DNA of 64,000 nucleotides from Lachnospiraceae bacterium (GCA_910576125.1 CAJTHM010000022.1:1-64000), one strand, 5' to 3'; numbered from the stretch's first letter, positions 46,913 to 58,845 are shown. Made by a program: numbers and translations. The notes: generated by a model from the sequence alone, not told the origin.

Positions 46913-47294
46913 CCCCCCGCGCTCTGGTACTTCCCCGTCCCATACCGCCAGAACAGCGCAGCCGCCGTCACCGCCAGAGCCGCGGCCACCACAGGCCCAA
47001 TCCAGTAGATGGGCCTGTTTTCCATGCCCAGCAGGAATCCGGCCGGATAATAGCTGGAAAAAGAAAGCGCCCCTGCATCCATCCCGGCATCATGGCTATG
47101 GGCACCAGCTCCACAATCAGGTCAGAAGAACTGACACGGCTGTCATGTTGTATTCTTACATGAAGGCCCTCCCTCTGCAGCAAACAATGCCCCTCCAGCT
47201 CCTCAATGTCCTGCAGATTGCGGGTGGTCAGCAGGATGGTCACGCCCCGCTCTCTGTTGATTTTCTTCACGAACTCCCGAAGCAGATTCAGCAT
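46912..47294 (-). pseudogene. ABC-2 type exporter remnant (ATPase tail and permease tail)
   Basis: On the minus strand the right part reads MLNLLREFVKKINRERGVTI then LLTTRNLQDIEELEG, the D-loop to H-loop region of an ABC-2 exporter ATPase (with Arg in place of the H-loop His). The left part, in another frame, reads SSYYPAGFLLGMENRPIYWI and ends in a transmembrane stretch with GTGKYQSAGG, the tail of an ABC-2 permease. The sequence between the two is missing. This is a collapsed two-gene exporter, left by large deletions. Confidence 0.7.
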
Positions 47295-47295
47295 A

Positions 47296-47699
47296 TGGTG
47301 AGCACGGCATCCATGCGCAGCCTTGTCTGCAATGTCTGTATGATGGTCACGGAACTATTTTCCGATATCGGAGAGGATGTGCTGATTCAGCTGATCAAAA
47401 ATTATGTCGAAGCCCATTACGCGGAGAATATCTATCTGAAGACTGTGGCGGAAGAGACCGGGTTGTCCTACGCCTATATATCCCATTATTTCAGCGAAAA
47501 GCAAGGGATGGGCTTCGCGGATTACCTGAATTCCGTGCGGATTGAAAAAGCCTGTGAACTGTTAAAGGATTGGAAGATTCCTTTAAAGGAGATAGGGGAA
47601 TCCGTGGGTTTCGGTTCCATGAATACTTTTGTGCGGAATATGAAGAAGTTCAGGGGCATGACCCCCGACGCCTACCGGAAAGCGAACAGTGATATATAA
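47296..47699 (+). pseudogene. AraC-family regulator fragment (C-terminal HTH)
   Basis: The plus frame from about 47296 encodes the two helix-turn-helices of AraC/XylS regulators: LKTVAEETGLSYAYISHYFS and IGESVGFGSMNTFVRNMKKF with the ending RGMTPDAYRKAN. The long upstream extension to 46905 is antisense to the exporter remnant and is not real. The N-terminal sensor domain is missing, so it is a 5'-truncated gene. A translation start for the remaining part is not evident. Confidence 0.75.
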
Positions 47700-47730
47700 A
47701 CAGGGCAGCGGAACATTTCCTCTGCCCTGT
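47700..47730. terminator. Terminator between the AraC fragment and the S1 gene
   Basis: ACAGGGCAG and CTGCCCTGT form a nine-base-pair stem with a 13-base loop. The T-rich tail is modest on both sides. It is placed to end both convergent units. Confidence 0.6.
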
Positions 47731-47760
47731 CATCTTTTCAAATTTATATCGTATTTTCTA

Positions 47761-48750
47761 TCAAAGCTTGATACCTTTCAGCAAATCTCCAAGGGAAGTA
47801 CCGATGGATTCCTTTGAGCTGTACTTGGCGGCCACCTTTTCATCCACCACATCAACATCCTGAGCGGTATCCGCCACTGCCTTGATGCTCAGGCTTATCT
47901 TGTTATTGTTGGTATTCAGCACCTTCACCCTGACGGTATCCCCTACGCTCAGCACCTCAGAAGGAGTCTTCACTCTCTTCTGGCTGATCTGAGAGATATG
48001 CACAAGGCCGCTTAAGCCCTCGCCCAAATCCACGAACGCGCCGTAAGGCATGATGCTCTCCACCTTTCCTTCCAACACGGTGCCGGGCACTACCATGGCA
48101 ATCCTGTGATTCAGGGCCTCCGCCTCTTTCTCTTTCAACACCTCTCTGGCGGAAAGAACCAGTTTCTTCTTTTCCTTCTCAACAGTGATGACATGAACCT
48201 CAAGTTCCCTGCCGACGAAAGTGTTCAAATCCTCCACATAGCTTAAGGAAAGATGGGAGGCCGGGATGAATCCCCTGATACCCTCTAAGAACGCCACCAC
48301 TCCCTTATTCACGGTTTCCGCCACCTTTACGGTGACCACGGTCTTCTCATCCAGATATTTCTTTACCTTGTCCCATCCCAGCACATCGGCAGCCTCTACC
48401 CTGGAGAGCTGGATATTGCCCGCGCCGTCGTCTCTCTTTACCACAGTCGCCTCAATGACGTCACCCGCATGGACATCAGCCATGATAGAAAAAGAGGGAT
48501 CCTTGCTCATATCGGCAGCCTTGATGACGCCGGAAGCATAGTAATTCAGATCCAGCGTAACGCCCTCTTCGTTTACATCAATCACGGAACCGGAAATGAT
48601 ATCCCCCTCCTTGATGGTACGGAAAGATGCCTCCAGCTCCTTGCTGTAATCTTCCATGGTCTCTGTGGTGCCGATTTTTTCTGCCTTAACCTCCTCTACC
48701 GCCGCGGTCTCTTCTTTAACTTCCGCAGCTTCGTTCCTGATTTCTTCCAT
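47761..48750 (-). CDS. S1-domain RNA-binding protein (ribosomal protein S1-like)
   Basis: This is a 329-residue protein with three S1 OB-fold repeats: about 49-115 (EGDIISGSVIDVNEEGVTLD), 135-205 (GVVAFLEGIRGFIPASHLS) and 220-295 (GKVESIMPYGAFVDLGEGLS). The third repeat is the best match to the consensus. Firmicute S1-like proteins bind mRNA or the ribosome; an essential role is not certain. The start at 48750 is fixed by AAGGAGG ten bases before it; the frame extension to 48885 overlaps the gyrA stop. Acidic N-terminus and a short Lys-rich tail. Confidence 0.85.
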   Translation of the reverse strand: MEEIRNEAAEVKEETAAVEEVKAEKIGTTETMEDYSKELEASFRTIKEGDIISGSVIDVNEEGVTLDLNYYASGVIKAADMSKDPSFSIMADVHAGDVIEATVVKRDDGAGNIQLSRVEAADVLGWDKVKKYLDEKTVVTVKVAETVNKGVVAFLEGIRGFIPASHLSLSYVEDLNTFVGRELEVHVITVEKEKKKLVLSAREVLKEKEAEALNHRIAMVVPGTVLEGKVESIMPYGAFVDLGEGLSGLVHISQISQKRVKTPSEVLSVGDTVRVKVLNTNNNKISLSIKAVADTAQDVDVVDEKVAAKYSSKESIGTSLGDLLKGIKL

Positions 48751-48881
48751 AACTGAAAATACCTCCTTATTTATCTCCCGCAAGCCGCCCCGCACAGGCT
48801 TTCGCCAGTCCGGGGCAGCTCCCATTCCAATTACGATTCTACCACGTATTTCCAATAAATTCCACTGTTTAGAGCATTTTT

Positions 48882-51464
48882 TCATTCATCTTCCGACGTA
48901 TTTTCTTCCGAAATGCCGTCTTCCAATGCCTCCTCTGCGGTTTCAGAACTGTTATTTTCCTTCAGGGCGTCCTCCACATTGTCGAATTCCTGCTCCCCGT
49001 CGGAAATCTTCTCCCTGACCTTGGCAATCTTGGCAATCTTGACGCCGTCCTCTAAATCCATCAGCTTTACTCCGGAAGTAATCCTGCCTAAAGTGGACAC
49101 ATCCTGCATCCGAAGCTGGATGATGATTCCCTCTGTGGTAATCATCATGATTTCATTCTCATCACCAACAGCCTTGACGCCTACCACATTTCCTGTCTTC
49201 TCGGTAATCTTATAGCATTTCACACCCTTGCCGCCCCGGTTCTGTACGGTAAATTCGTTCAGAAAAGTACGTTTTCCCATACCATTTTCAGAAGCGATCA
49301 ACAGGGAATCTCCCTGGCTCTGAAGCTGCATCCCTATAATTTCATCTCCATCCGACAGATTCATGCCGATGACGCCCATGGAACTTCTGCCGGTGGCCCG
49401 CAGGTCCGTCTCCTTAAAGCGGATGCACATGCCAAGCTTGGTCACAAGGAAGATTTCGCTGTCCTTGTCCGTGCTCTTTACCTCTATCAGCTCATCGTCG
49501 TCTTTCAGGATGATAGCCGTCAGGCCCTTTTTCCTGATATTGGAAAACTCCATCATGGAAGTCTTCTTCACGATACCCTTCTTTGTCACCATGAAGAGAT
49601 TCTTGTCACCCTCATATTCCTCGATAGGAATCATGGCTGTAATCTTCTCCTCCGGCGCCAGCTGCAGGAGATTTACGATAGCCGTCCCTCTGGCAGTTCT
49701 GCCGGCCTCCGGTATCTCATAGGCCTTAAGGCGGTAGACCCGCCCCAGGCTGGTGAAGAAATTCAGGTAATGATGGGTTGTGGTCATCAGCAGATCCTCG
49801 ATATAATCATCCTCAATGGTCTGCATTCCTTTGATGCCCTTGCCCCCGCGGTTCTGGGACTTGAAATTGTCCACGGTCATGCGTTTGATATAGCCTAAAT
49901 CCGTAATCGCTATTACGGTATTCTCCTTGGGAACCAGATCCTCTATGGAGAAATCGACTTCATCATAGCCGATTTTGCTGCGCCTGTCATCGCCGTATTT
50001 ATCGGAAATCTCCACTATTTCTTTCTTGATGACGCCCAGCAGGAGCTTTTCGTCCGCCAGAATCCTCTTCAGTTCCTGAATGCGCATCTGCAGTTCATTG
50101 TGCTCATTTTCCAGCTTCTCCCGCTCCAGACCTGTCAGAGCCCGCAGACGCATGTCCACGATGGCCTGGGCCTGGACGTCGGAGAGTTCAAAGCGTTCCA
50201 TGAGCCTTTCCTTTGCCATCTGGGCATTCTGGCTGCCGCGTATGATGGATATCACTTCATCTATGAAATCAAGGGCCTTTAAGAGTCCCTGTAAGATATG
50301 GTCCCTCTCTTCGGCTTTGTTCAAATCGTATTTCGTTCTTCTGGTGACTACCTCTTCCTGATGCTGCAGGTAATAGGTGAGCATATCCAGTAGATTCATG
50401 ATCTTCGGCTGCTGGTTCACCAGGGCCAGCATGATGACGCCGAAAGTGTCCTGCAGCTGGGTATGTTTGTACAGCTGATTCAGGATGACATTGGCATTGG
50501 CGTCCTTTCGCAGCTCTATGACCACCCTGATGCCCTCTCTGTTGGACTCGTCGCGGATATCCGTAATACCGTCTATCTTCTTCAGCTTCACCAGCTCCGC
50601 GATCTTGATAATCAAATTGGCCTTATTCACCATATAAGGCAACTCCGTGGCGATAATCTGGCTCTTGCCGTTGGACAGAGTCTCTATATTGGTGACAGCC
50701 CGCACAACCACCTTGCCTCTTCCGGTCCTGTAGGCCTCATTGCAGCCCCTGGTACCCAGTATCAGCCCTCCGGTGGGGAAATCCGGGGCCTTTACGATGG
50801 GAAGTATCTCATCGATGGAGGTCTCCCTGTTCTCCTCTGTCTTATTGTCAATAATCTTTACGATTGCGTTCACTACCTCCCGCAGATTGTGGGGCGGGAT
50901 ATTGGTGGCCATGCCCACCGCGATGCCGGTGGTGCCGTTCACCAGCAGGTTCGGATACCGGCTGGGCAGCACTGTGGGCTCTTTCTCCGTATCGTCAAAG
51001 TTGGGGTCGAAATCCACGGTATCCTTATTGATGTCCGCCAACAGCTCCATGGAAATCTTGGAGAGCCTGGCCTCCGTATAACGCATGGCCGCAGCCCCGT
51101 CCCCGTCCATGGAGCCGAAATTCCCATGCCCGTCCACAAGAGGATATCTGGTGGACCACTCCTGGGCCATGTTCACAAGCGCACCGTAAATCGAACTGTC
51201 TCCGTGGGGATGATACTTACCCATGGTATCGCCTACGATACGGGCGCTCTTTCTGTGGGGCTTATCGGGACCGTTGTTCAGTTCAATCATGGAATAGAGC
51301 ACGCGGCGCTGGACCGGTTTCAGTCCGTCCCTCACATCCGGAAGCGCTCTGGAGGCGATGACGCTCATGGCGTAGTCAATATAGAAAGCCTCCATCCTCT
51401 CTTTCAGATCCACCTCATGGATTTTATCTATTTCCGGAACATTATCAAAAATATCGTCCTTCAT
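48882..51464 (-). CDS. gyrA: DNA gyrase subunit A
   Basis: This is an 860-residue type II topoisomerase subunit that cuts and reseals DNA; with GyrB it makes negative supercoils. The active Tyr lies in [12 protein letters not shown]. The quinolone-resistance region reads [18 protein letters not shown]: Ser83 (E. coli numbering) is kept while position 87 is Gly. The C-terminal beta-pinwheel has repeated blades and the GyrA-box-like QNRGGKGV. An acidic tail ends the protein. It follows gyrB in the usual order. Confidence 0.97.
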   Translation of the reverse strand: MKDDIFDNVPEIDKIHEVDLKERMEAFYIDYAMSVIASRALPDVRDGLKPVQRRVLYSMIELNNGPDKPHRKSARIVGDTMGKYHPHGDSSIYGALVNMAQEWSTRYPLVDGHGNFGSMDGDGAAAMRYTEARLSKISMELLADINKDTVDFDPNFDDTEKEPTVLPSRYPNLLVNGTTGIAVGMATNIPPHNLREVVNAIVKIIDNKTEENRETSIDEILPIVKAPDFPTGGLILGTRGCNEAYRTGRGKVVVRAVTNIETLSNGKSQIIATELPYMVNKANLIIKIAELVKLKKIDGITDIRDESNREGIRVVIELRKDANANVILNQLYKHTQLQDTFGVIMLALVNQQPKIMNLLDMLTYYLQHQEEVVTRRTKYDLNKAEERDHILQGLLKALDFIDEVISIIRGSQNAQMAKERLMERFELSDVQAQAIVDMRLRALTGLEREKLENEHNELQMRIQELKRILADEKLLLGVIKKEIVEISDKYGDDRRSKIGYDEVDFSIEDLVPKENTVIAITDLGYIKRMTVDNFKSQNRGGKGIKGMQTIEDDYIEDLLMTTTHHYLNFFTSLGRVYRLKAYEIPEAGRTARGTAIVNLLQLAPEEKITAMIPIEEYEGDKNLFMVTKKGIVKKTSMMEFSNIRKKGLTAIILKDDDELIEVKSTDKDSEIFLVTKLGMCIRFKETDLRATGRSSMGVIGMNLSDGDEIIGMQLQSQGDSLLIASENGMGKRTFLNEFTVQNRGGKGVKCYKITEKTGNVVGVKAVGDENEIMMITTEGIIIQLRMQDVSTLGRITSGVKLMDLEDGVKIAKIAKVREKISDGEQEFDNVEDALKENNSSETAEEALEDGISEENTSEDE

Positions 51465-51587
51465 GTTTTATACCCCCTGCACGCTTTGGCGTGCATACCA
51501 ATCAAAAGTCTGAAAGCTCACTTCTTTCAAACTTCCCTCTTCTGCACTGCGTCAAAAAAATTTCATTATATCACGGCAGCCGGCACA

Positions 51588-53684
<2,097 letters not shown>

Positions 53685-53764
53685 CTAGTCTTCACCATCA
53701 GACGCTGCACATATTTACCACCATGCTGTCTGCGGCAATCATGTCATCAAGCATGACCGGACAA

Positions 53765-54874
53765 TCACTGAACCTCCTCCTGCGTTTCCGTACTCATACA
53801 TGTGACTGTCCCTTCTGATACTTTATAAACCCTATTTATCTCAAACCTGTGATTCACGAACTCCTCCAGACCGGTACAGGTGATGATAGTCTGGATTTCT
53901 CCTATGCAGTTCAAAAGGTAATTCTGCCTGTTGGAATCCAGCTCGGAAAGCACGTCGTCCAACAGCAATATAGGCGTATCTGCGGCAATCTTCTTCACAA
54001 GCTCTATCTCCGAAAGCTTCAGGGACAATGCCGCGGTGCGCTGCTGTCCCTGGGAACCATATCTCCTGATATCGATATCACCGATGACAAATGAAAAATC
54101 GTCTCTGTGCGGACCTACCGATGTCATTTTCGACTTGATGTCCCTCTCCTGATTCATCCGCAGCCTTTTTTCAAAATCCTCTATCTCCACATCCGGCTCA
54201 TAATGAATCACAAGTTCTTCCTTATCACCGGAAAGTTTCTTGTGGATGCCGAAGATGATTTCATTCAGCTGCTCCTCAAAGAGCTTTCTCCGCTCTATGA
54301 TTTTGCTGCCAAAGGACACCAGCTGCATATCCCAGATGCCAAGGGTCTCCCTTAAATCCGGGTTCATGTACATATCTTTCAGAAGCTTGTTCCTCTGATT
54401 GACTATCTTGTTGTAATGATTCAGATTATAGAGGTAAAAGCTGTCCAGCTGGCAAAGCTCCATATCCACGAATCTTCTTCTCTCCCCCGGGCCGTTCTTG
54501 ATTATCCCTAAGTCCTCCGGCGAGAAGAATACCACATTGCACAGTCCCATCAGATCCGCCGCTTTCTTGATCTTCTGCCCATCGATGGCGATGCCCTTGG
54601 ATTTATTCTTCCTCAGGTGCATGTCCACCCTGGTCTCCACGCCCTCTTTTTCCAGACAGGTGCGGATATGGGCCTCTTCTTTCCCAAAATTAACGATTTC
54701 CCTATCCTTTGCCCCCTTGTGCGATTTTGTGGTGGCCGCTACGAAAATAGCCTCAAGGATATTTGTCTTGCCCTGGGCATTGTCCCCGTACAGGATATTG
54801 GTACCCCTGTCGAACTGCAGGGAAAGACAGCCGTAATTCCTGTAATCTGCCAGCTCTATCGATTTTATGATCAT
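53765..54874 (-). CDS. recF: DNA replication and repair protein RecF
   Basis: This is a 369-residue SMC-like ATPase that loads RecA at gaps. Walker A is GDNAQGKTN near 31-39, the signature YGSQGQQRTAALSLK, and Walker B LLLDDVLSELD. The start at 54874 lies 15 bases after the S4-protein gene. It is the canonical member of the dnaA-dnaN-recF-gyrB cluster. Confidence 0.96.
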   Translation of the reverse strand: MIIKSIELADYRNYGCLSLQFDRGTNILYGDNAQGKTNILEAIFVAATTKSHKGAKDREIVNFGKEEAHIRTCLEKEGVETRVDMHLRKNKSKGIAIDGQKIKKAADLMGLCNVVFFSPEDLGIIKNGPGERRRFVDMELCQLDSFYLYNLNHYNKIVNQRNKLLKDMYMNPDLRETLGIWDMQLVSFGSKIIERRKLFEEQLNEIIFGIHKKLSGDKEELVIHYEPDVEIEDFEKRLRMNQERDIKSKMTSVGPHRDDFSFVIGDIDIRRYGSQGQQRTAALSLKLSEIELVKKIAADTPILLLDDVLSELDSNRQNYLLNCIGEIQTIITCTGLEEFVNHRFEINRVYKVSEGTVTCMSTETQEEVQ

Positions 54875-54889
54875 CTCTGTGCCCGTTCT

Positions 54890-55099
54890 CTACGCTTCTA
54901 TTTTGACCGTCTTGCCGTTGTATTCCACTATATCTCCGGCCACCAGCTTTTTCCCCCGCCGGACTTCCGTCTCGCCGTTCACCCTGACCAGACCGTCCTG
55001 AACCATTATCTTCGCCTCAGCGCCGGAATCTGCCAGATTCGCCACTTTCAGGGCCTGGCCCAGCTTGATGAACTCATCGTTCAGATGTATGATTTCCAT
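54890..55099 (-). CDS. yaaA: S4-domain RNA-binding protein, YaaA type
   Basis: This is a 69-residue single S4 domain (EFIKLGQALKVANLADSGAE, VRRGKKLVAGD). Family members between dnaN and recF bind RNA, probably ribosomal. The start at 55099 follows GGGAGGG; the extension to 55288 runs through a family A repeat and a hairpin and is rejected. Confidence 0.92.
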   Translation of the reverse strand: MEIIHLNDEFIKLGQALKVANLADSGAEAKIMVQDGLVRVNGETEVRRGKKLVAGDIVEYNGKTVKIEA

Positions 55100-55165
55100 G
55101 CATATCCCTCCCCGCACACTTCTAAACATACCGACACGGTCGGCACAAACAATCGGTGCAAATCC

Positions 55166-55194
55166 GGAAGAACGCCCGCCCTTGGCGTTCTTCC
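55166..55194 (-). promoter_or_regulatory. Strong hairpin upstream of the S4-protein gene
   Basis: GGAAGAACGCC and GGCGTTCTTCC are perfect complements with a seven-base loop. No T-tract follows in the direction of transcription, so it is more likely an mRNA structure than a terminator. It adjoins a family A repeat. Confidence 0.55.
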
Positions 55195-55204
55195 GTGTGC
55201 AATT

Positions 55205-55306
55205 TATACTGCTTAACGATTTCACTTGCCGTGAAACCAGACTGCATAACGCTGACTGGTTCATTCGCATGATTACATCAGGCAGCATTCAGCGTTATGC
55301 AGTATA
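55205..55306. repeat. Palindromic repeat family A, full copy near oriC
   Basis: This 102-bp copy is almost identical to the one at 15711-15812, 39 kb away, with only a few substitutions. It separates dnaN from the S4-protein gene, which are usually close together. The near identity points to recent spread. Confidence 0.88.
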
Positions 55307-55356
55307 GATTTCCTAAGTCCTCATATTTTGCGGGCTTAGAAAATATTTTCACGCTT

Positions 55357-56472
55357 TTATCTGGAATAATTGGCCACAAGGCTCACGGGAAGTATCAGGT
55401 AGATATAGCTTTCCTCTTCATTCTTGATGAAGCATGGGGCCTTGGGATTTACCATGTAAAGGTCTACCTCCTCATCGTCTATGACACGCAGCGCGTCTAT
55501 GAGGAACTTTGGGTTGAACCCAATCATCAGATCCCTGCCCTGCTTTTCGATATCGATATCCTCATTCATGCTGCCCAGGGCGGAATCAATCTTAAGCTCC
55601 ATGCCGCTATCCGTGATATTGATGACGATGGGCTTTCTGTCCCCCTCTCTGGTAAGCAGAGTGGCCCTGTCGATACAGTTCAAGAGCTCCCTCTTGTTCA
55701 CTTTCACTTTCGTCTCATAATCGCCGGAAAGCATCCTGTCGATGCTGAAGTATTCTCCCTCAATCAACCGGGACACTACCACCGTATTATCGAATTCAAA
55801 CACGATATGCTTGGCGGTAAAATACACTGTCAGGTCACTGTCCGCTCCTCCGGGCAGGATTTTGCTCACCTCGTTCAGGGTCTTGCCGGGCACGATGACT
55901 TTTTTGTGCTCATACACTTCCCTCAGCTGCATCTTGCGGATGGAGATGCGGTGCCCGTCAGAGGACACGATTTTCAATTCATCGCCGTTGATTTCAAACA
56001 GTTCCCCGGTCATGAGCTTGTTGTTGTCATTGTCGGAGATGGAGAATATGGTCTGGCGGACCATCTCTTTTAAGGCGAACTGGCTGATAAGGATGCTCTC
56101 CTCCTTTTCCACCATGGGCAGATAGGAGAAATCTTCCCCTGATTTTCCTACAATGGTGAACTTGGCCTTTTCACAGGTTATCAATGTCTTGTAGGAAGCG
56201 TCTGTATCTATAGTGATATAGCTGTCGGGAAGCTTTCTTACGATTTCAAGGAAAATCTTCGCGTCCAGGGCGATGACGCCGCTTTCCACGATATCTCCCT
56301 CTATGACAGTCTCGATTCCCATATCCATATCATTGGCAGTCAGGGTGATGATGCCGTTAGAGGCATCTATCAGGATACATTCTAGTATGGACATAGTAGT
56401 TTTGTTCGGAACGGCTCTGGATACAATCTGTACACCGTTCAGCAGATTCGATTTGGAACAAACTAATTTCAT
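55357..56472 (-). CDS. dnaN: DNA polymerase III beta clamp
   Basis: This is a 371-residue sliding clamp with three similar domains. MKLVCSKSNLLNGVQ at the start and YIYLILPVSL at the end are typical, and the start at 56472 follows GGGAG by nine bases; the TTG-type extension to 56541 is rejected. It holds DNA polymerases on the template. It lies 340 bases after dnaA, with DnaA-box-like sites in the gap. Confidence 0.96.
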   Translation of the reverse strand: MKLVCSKSNLLNGVQIVSRAVPNKTTMSILECILIDASNGIITLTANDMDMGIETVIEGDIVESGVIALDAKIFLEIVRKLPDSYITIDTDASYKTLITCEKAKFTIVGKSGEDFSYLPMVEKEESILISQFALKEMVRQTIFSISDNDNNKLMTGELFEINGDELKIVSSDGHRISIRKMQLREVYEHKKVIVPGKTLNEVSKILPGGADSDLTVYFTAKHIVFEFDNTVVVSRLIEGEYFSIDRMLSGDYETKVKVNKRELLNCIDRATLLTREGDRKPIVINITDSGMELKIDSALGSMNEDIDIEKQGRDLMIGFNPKFLIDALRVIDDEEVDLYMVNPKAPCFIKNEEESYIYLILPVSLVANYSR

Positions 56473-56544
56473 ATGGACAACTCCCTTCCCGGCTTTTGGA
56501 TTTGCAAAACATATTAATATATAATAGAAATTAATAATCATATT

Positions 56545-56808
56545 AATAAAGACTGTTGATAAGTGAATAACTTCATCTATTATACTATTTTTCAGGGAAA
56601 AAGGGAATGGATAACTTGCGATTATTTTCAGAATAACCTAAGAAAAAGCTTTAAGTTATTCACAGGCGATCCATTCCGCTCAGATTCTCTCTGAACCTTT
56701 GCCTGAAATATCAACATCCCGCCCACAGGGCTATGTGTTCAACTTGTGGATAGTATTGGGAAGAATGCCTTGCATTCTTCCATGTGCCGCTTTCTTGCGG
56801 CACATTTT
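56545..56808. other. DnaA-box-containing region between dnaA and dnaN (second oriC part)
   Basis: TTATTCACA occurs at 56656-56664 and TGTGGATAG (inverse of CTATCCACA) at 56745-56753, plus weaker sites such as gtgaataac near 56570. Two hairpins follow at 56759-56781 and 56782-56805. No gene is present. DnaA-box clusters on both sides of dnaA form a bipartite origin in Bacillus and relatives, which this resembles. Confidence 0.6.
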
Positions 56809-56814
56809 TATCTT

Positions 56815-58149
56815 TTAAGAAGGATTTATCTTCTTTATTATAATATCCACCTTATTCTTAAGTTCTTCATTTACCTCCATCTCGGAGGTAATCTTGTTGA
56901 CTCCGTGAATGATGGTGGTGTGATCCTTTTTCCCGAGGAGCTTCCCGATGTTCACATAGGAGGCATCGGTCAGCGTCCTGCACAGATACATCACAATCTG
57001 TCTGGGCAGCACGAACTCGGAATTCCGCTTCTTGGAGGTGATGTCCTCGGGCTTTACGCCGCAATGTTCCGCCACCATGTTGATGATCAGAGGCGGCGTG
57101 ATTTCCTTGGACTTGTCCGGATAGATGATGTCTTTCAAGGCCTCTTCCGCCAGATCCAGCGTCACATCCACCTTATTCAGCTTGCCCGCGGCCACGATTT
57201 TGTTGAAAGCCCCCTCCAGCTCACGGATATTGGACTTGACATTGGTAGCGATGTACTTGATGATTTCCTCGTTGATCTTGCGGCTGCAGGTCTCCGATTT
57301 CCTCCGCAGGATAGCCATCCTGGTCTCATAGTCCGGGGGCTGGATGTCGGCAATCAGTCCGCACTCGAAACGGGAGCGGAGGCGGTCGTCCAGATTATCG
57401 ATATCCTTGGGAGGCTTGTCCGAGGAAAGGATGATCTGTTTTCCGGCGGAGTGGAGCACATTGAAAGTATGGAAGAATTCTTCCTGGGTACTTTCCTTGC
57501 CGATGATGAACTGTACATCGTCTACCATCAGCGCGTCCACCGTCCTGTATTTGTCCCGCAGCTTCGTCATGGAGGCGGCGTTTCCGCTTCGGATGGACTC
57601 GATGACTTCATTGGTGAATTCCTCACTGGTCACATAGAGGACTTTATTCCCCGGATTCTGTTTCAGGATGAAATGTCCGATGGAATGCATGAGGTGGGTC
57701 TTTCCAAGTCCGGGATTTCCGTAGAGATACAAAGGATTGTAGATTTCCCCGGGGGATTCCGCCACTGCCAGGGAGGCGGAATGGGCGAAGCGGTTGCTGC
57801 TTCCCACTACGAAAGTGTCGAACTGGTACTTGGGATTCAGGTGAGCGTGGTCATGCGACGCGCTGCTGTCCTGGAGCTCCTTTTCCGCCTCTGTCTTGAG
57901 AATGAACTTTACGGAATAGTCATGATTGAACAGCTCCGTGATGGTCACCTGAAAGAAGCTGGTGTACCTGGAGGAGATATAGTTGATCATATGGGACTGT
58001 TCGGCTGGAATGACAATGCTTACAACGTCATTTACCACATTCAGGTATTCCAGCGGCTCCACCCAGGTCTTATAGGAGATGTCAGTGAGCTCATACTCTT
58101 TTTTAATACTTTCCTTTATGGCAGTCCAACTGCCCTTGATATCATCCAT
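56815..58149 (-). CDS. dnaA: Chromosomal replication initiator DnaA
   Basis: This is a 444-residue AAA+ initiator. The N-terminal domain (1-80) precedes a short linker; Walker A is GNPGLGKTH, Walker B LMVDDVQF, and the DNA-binding domain ends with the signature DHTTIIHGVNKI. It binds DnaA boxes on either side of its gene. The start at 58149 lies 35 bases after the end of the promoter at 58196-58224. Auto-repression through nearby boxes is likely. Confidence 0.97.
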   Translation of the reverse strand: MDDIKGSWTAIKESIKKEYELTDISYKTWVEPLEYLNVVNDVVSIVIPAEQSHMINYISSRYTSFFQVTITELFNHDYSVKFILKTEAEKELQDSSASHDHAHLNPKYQFDTFVVGSSNRFAHSASLAVAESPGEIYNPLYLYGNPGLGKTHLMHSIGHFILKQNPGNKVLYVTSEEFTNEVIESIRSGNAASMTKLRDKYRTVDALMVDDVQFIIGKESTQEEFFHTFNVLHSAGKQIILSSDKPPKDIDNLDDRLRSRFECGLIADIQPPDYETRMAILRRKSETCSRKINEEIIKYIATNVKSNIRELEGAFNKIVAAGKLNKVDVTLDLAEEALKDIIYPDKSKEITPPLIINMVAEHCGVKPEDITSKKRNSEFVLPRQIVMYLCRTLTDASYVNIGKLLGKKDHTTIIHGVNKITSEMEVNEELKNKVDIIIKKINPS

Positions 58150-58195
58150 CTTGATTATCCTTTCTGAGAATTCCTGTCAAATCCGGCATTTTATC

Positions 58196-58224
58196 ATTGT
58201 AATATAGATTCGGAAAGATTTCAA
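58196..58224 (-). promoter_or_regulatory. Promoter of dnaA
   Basis: On the minus strand TTGAAA (58224-58219), 17 bases, TACAAT (58201-58196). It abuts the DnaA-box cluster, so DnaA bound there could control its own gene. Confidence 0.7.
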
Positions 58225-58550
58225 ATATTAGTTATGAACATACTTAAGGATAAAGTTATCCACATGCTGTGAATAACTATGTTCATAAAGAGTTTGTACA
58301 TAGGGGGATGTGGATAGGAATGTGAATAAGTGGATAACTGTGAAAAATTCAAAAAGCCTGATATTTGTTGGCTTCCAGGAGGATTTGATTCGGAAAGTAC
58401 ACAGGATATCTCCCGTCTGTCCATAATTTTCCACAAGTAATCAACAGGATGTGCATAACCCTTTTCCACTGTTTTTCTGTGGATATCTCTGTGGAAAACT
58501 GATTCGAAAAAAATTTTGCAGGGAAAATAATGATTTTTACTGAATTTTCC
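58225..58550. other. oriC: Replication origin region with DnaA boxes
   Basis: At least eight DnaA-box-like sites are visible: TTATCCACA 58256, TGTGAATAA 58268 and 58321, TGTGGATAG 58309, AGTGGATAA 58329, TTTTCCACA 58427, TGTGCATAA 58450, TGTGGATAT 58478 and TGTGGAAAA 58490. The AT-rich stretch 58500-58550 could be the unwinding element. Gene strand switches here, supporting a bidirectional origin between dnaA and rpmH. Confidence 0.88.
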
Positions 58551-58579
58551 TTGACATTGCCCCGATTTTTTTATACAAT
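58551..58579 (+). promoter_or_regulatory. Promoter of the rpmH-rnpA operon
   Basis: TTGACA (58551-58556), 17 bases, TACAAT (58574-58579), 90 bases before the rpmH start. Confidence 0.8.
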
Positions 58580-58668
58580 CAATATGCTATTTTCCTAAAA
58601 AATAAGTGAAAAAATAATCAGTTGCCTTTCAACGATAAAGGTTCATGAGGAAAAGGAGGTGGCTTTCC

Positions 58669-58803
58669 ATGAAAATGACATATCAGCCCAAAAAGCGTTC
58701 ACGCAAAAAGGTTCACGGCTTCAGAGCGAGGATGAGCACTCGCGCCGGAAGAAAAGTATTAGCGGCCAGACGTGCAAAAGGAAGAAAAAGATTGTCCGCT
58801 TAG
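58669..58803 (+). CDS. rpmH: 50S ribosomal protein L34
   Basis: This is a 44-residue, very basic protein ([18 protein letters not shown] at the start, RKGRKRLSA-type end) with the full L34 signature. AAGGAGG lies nine bases before ATG 58669. It is a structural part of the large ribosomal subunit and heads the operon to the right of oriC. Confidence 0.97.
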   Translation: MKMTYQPKKRSRKKVHGFRARMSTRAGRKVLAARRAKGRKRLSA

Positions 58804-58829
58804 GTCACAGAAATGTGACCTTTTTCTTT
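58803..58829 (+). terminator. Terminator-like hairpin between rpmH and rnpA
   Basis: GGTCACA and TGTGACC pair around GAAA and are followed by TTTTTCTTT. It starts at the last base of the rpmH stop codon. A leaky terminator here would lower rnpA relative to rpmH. Confidence 0.75.
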
Positions 58830-58845
58830 GGAGGATGGCGTTCCA

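Noticed and set aside
46905-47295. N-terminal half of a 264-codon AraC frame
   Set aside because: This part is antisense to the exporter remnant and Pro/Ser-rich; only the C-terminal HTH part is real.
56782-56810. Plus-strand terminator between dnaN and dnaA
   Set aside because: The hairpin has a T-tract only in the plus direction, in which no transcript is expected; it is treated as part of the origin region.
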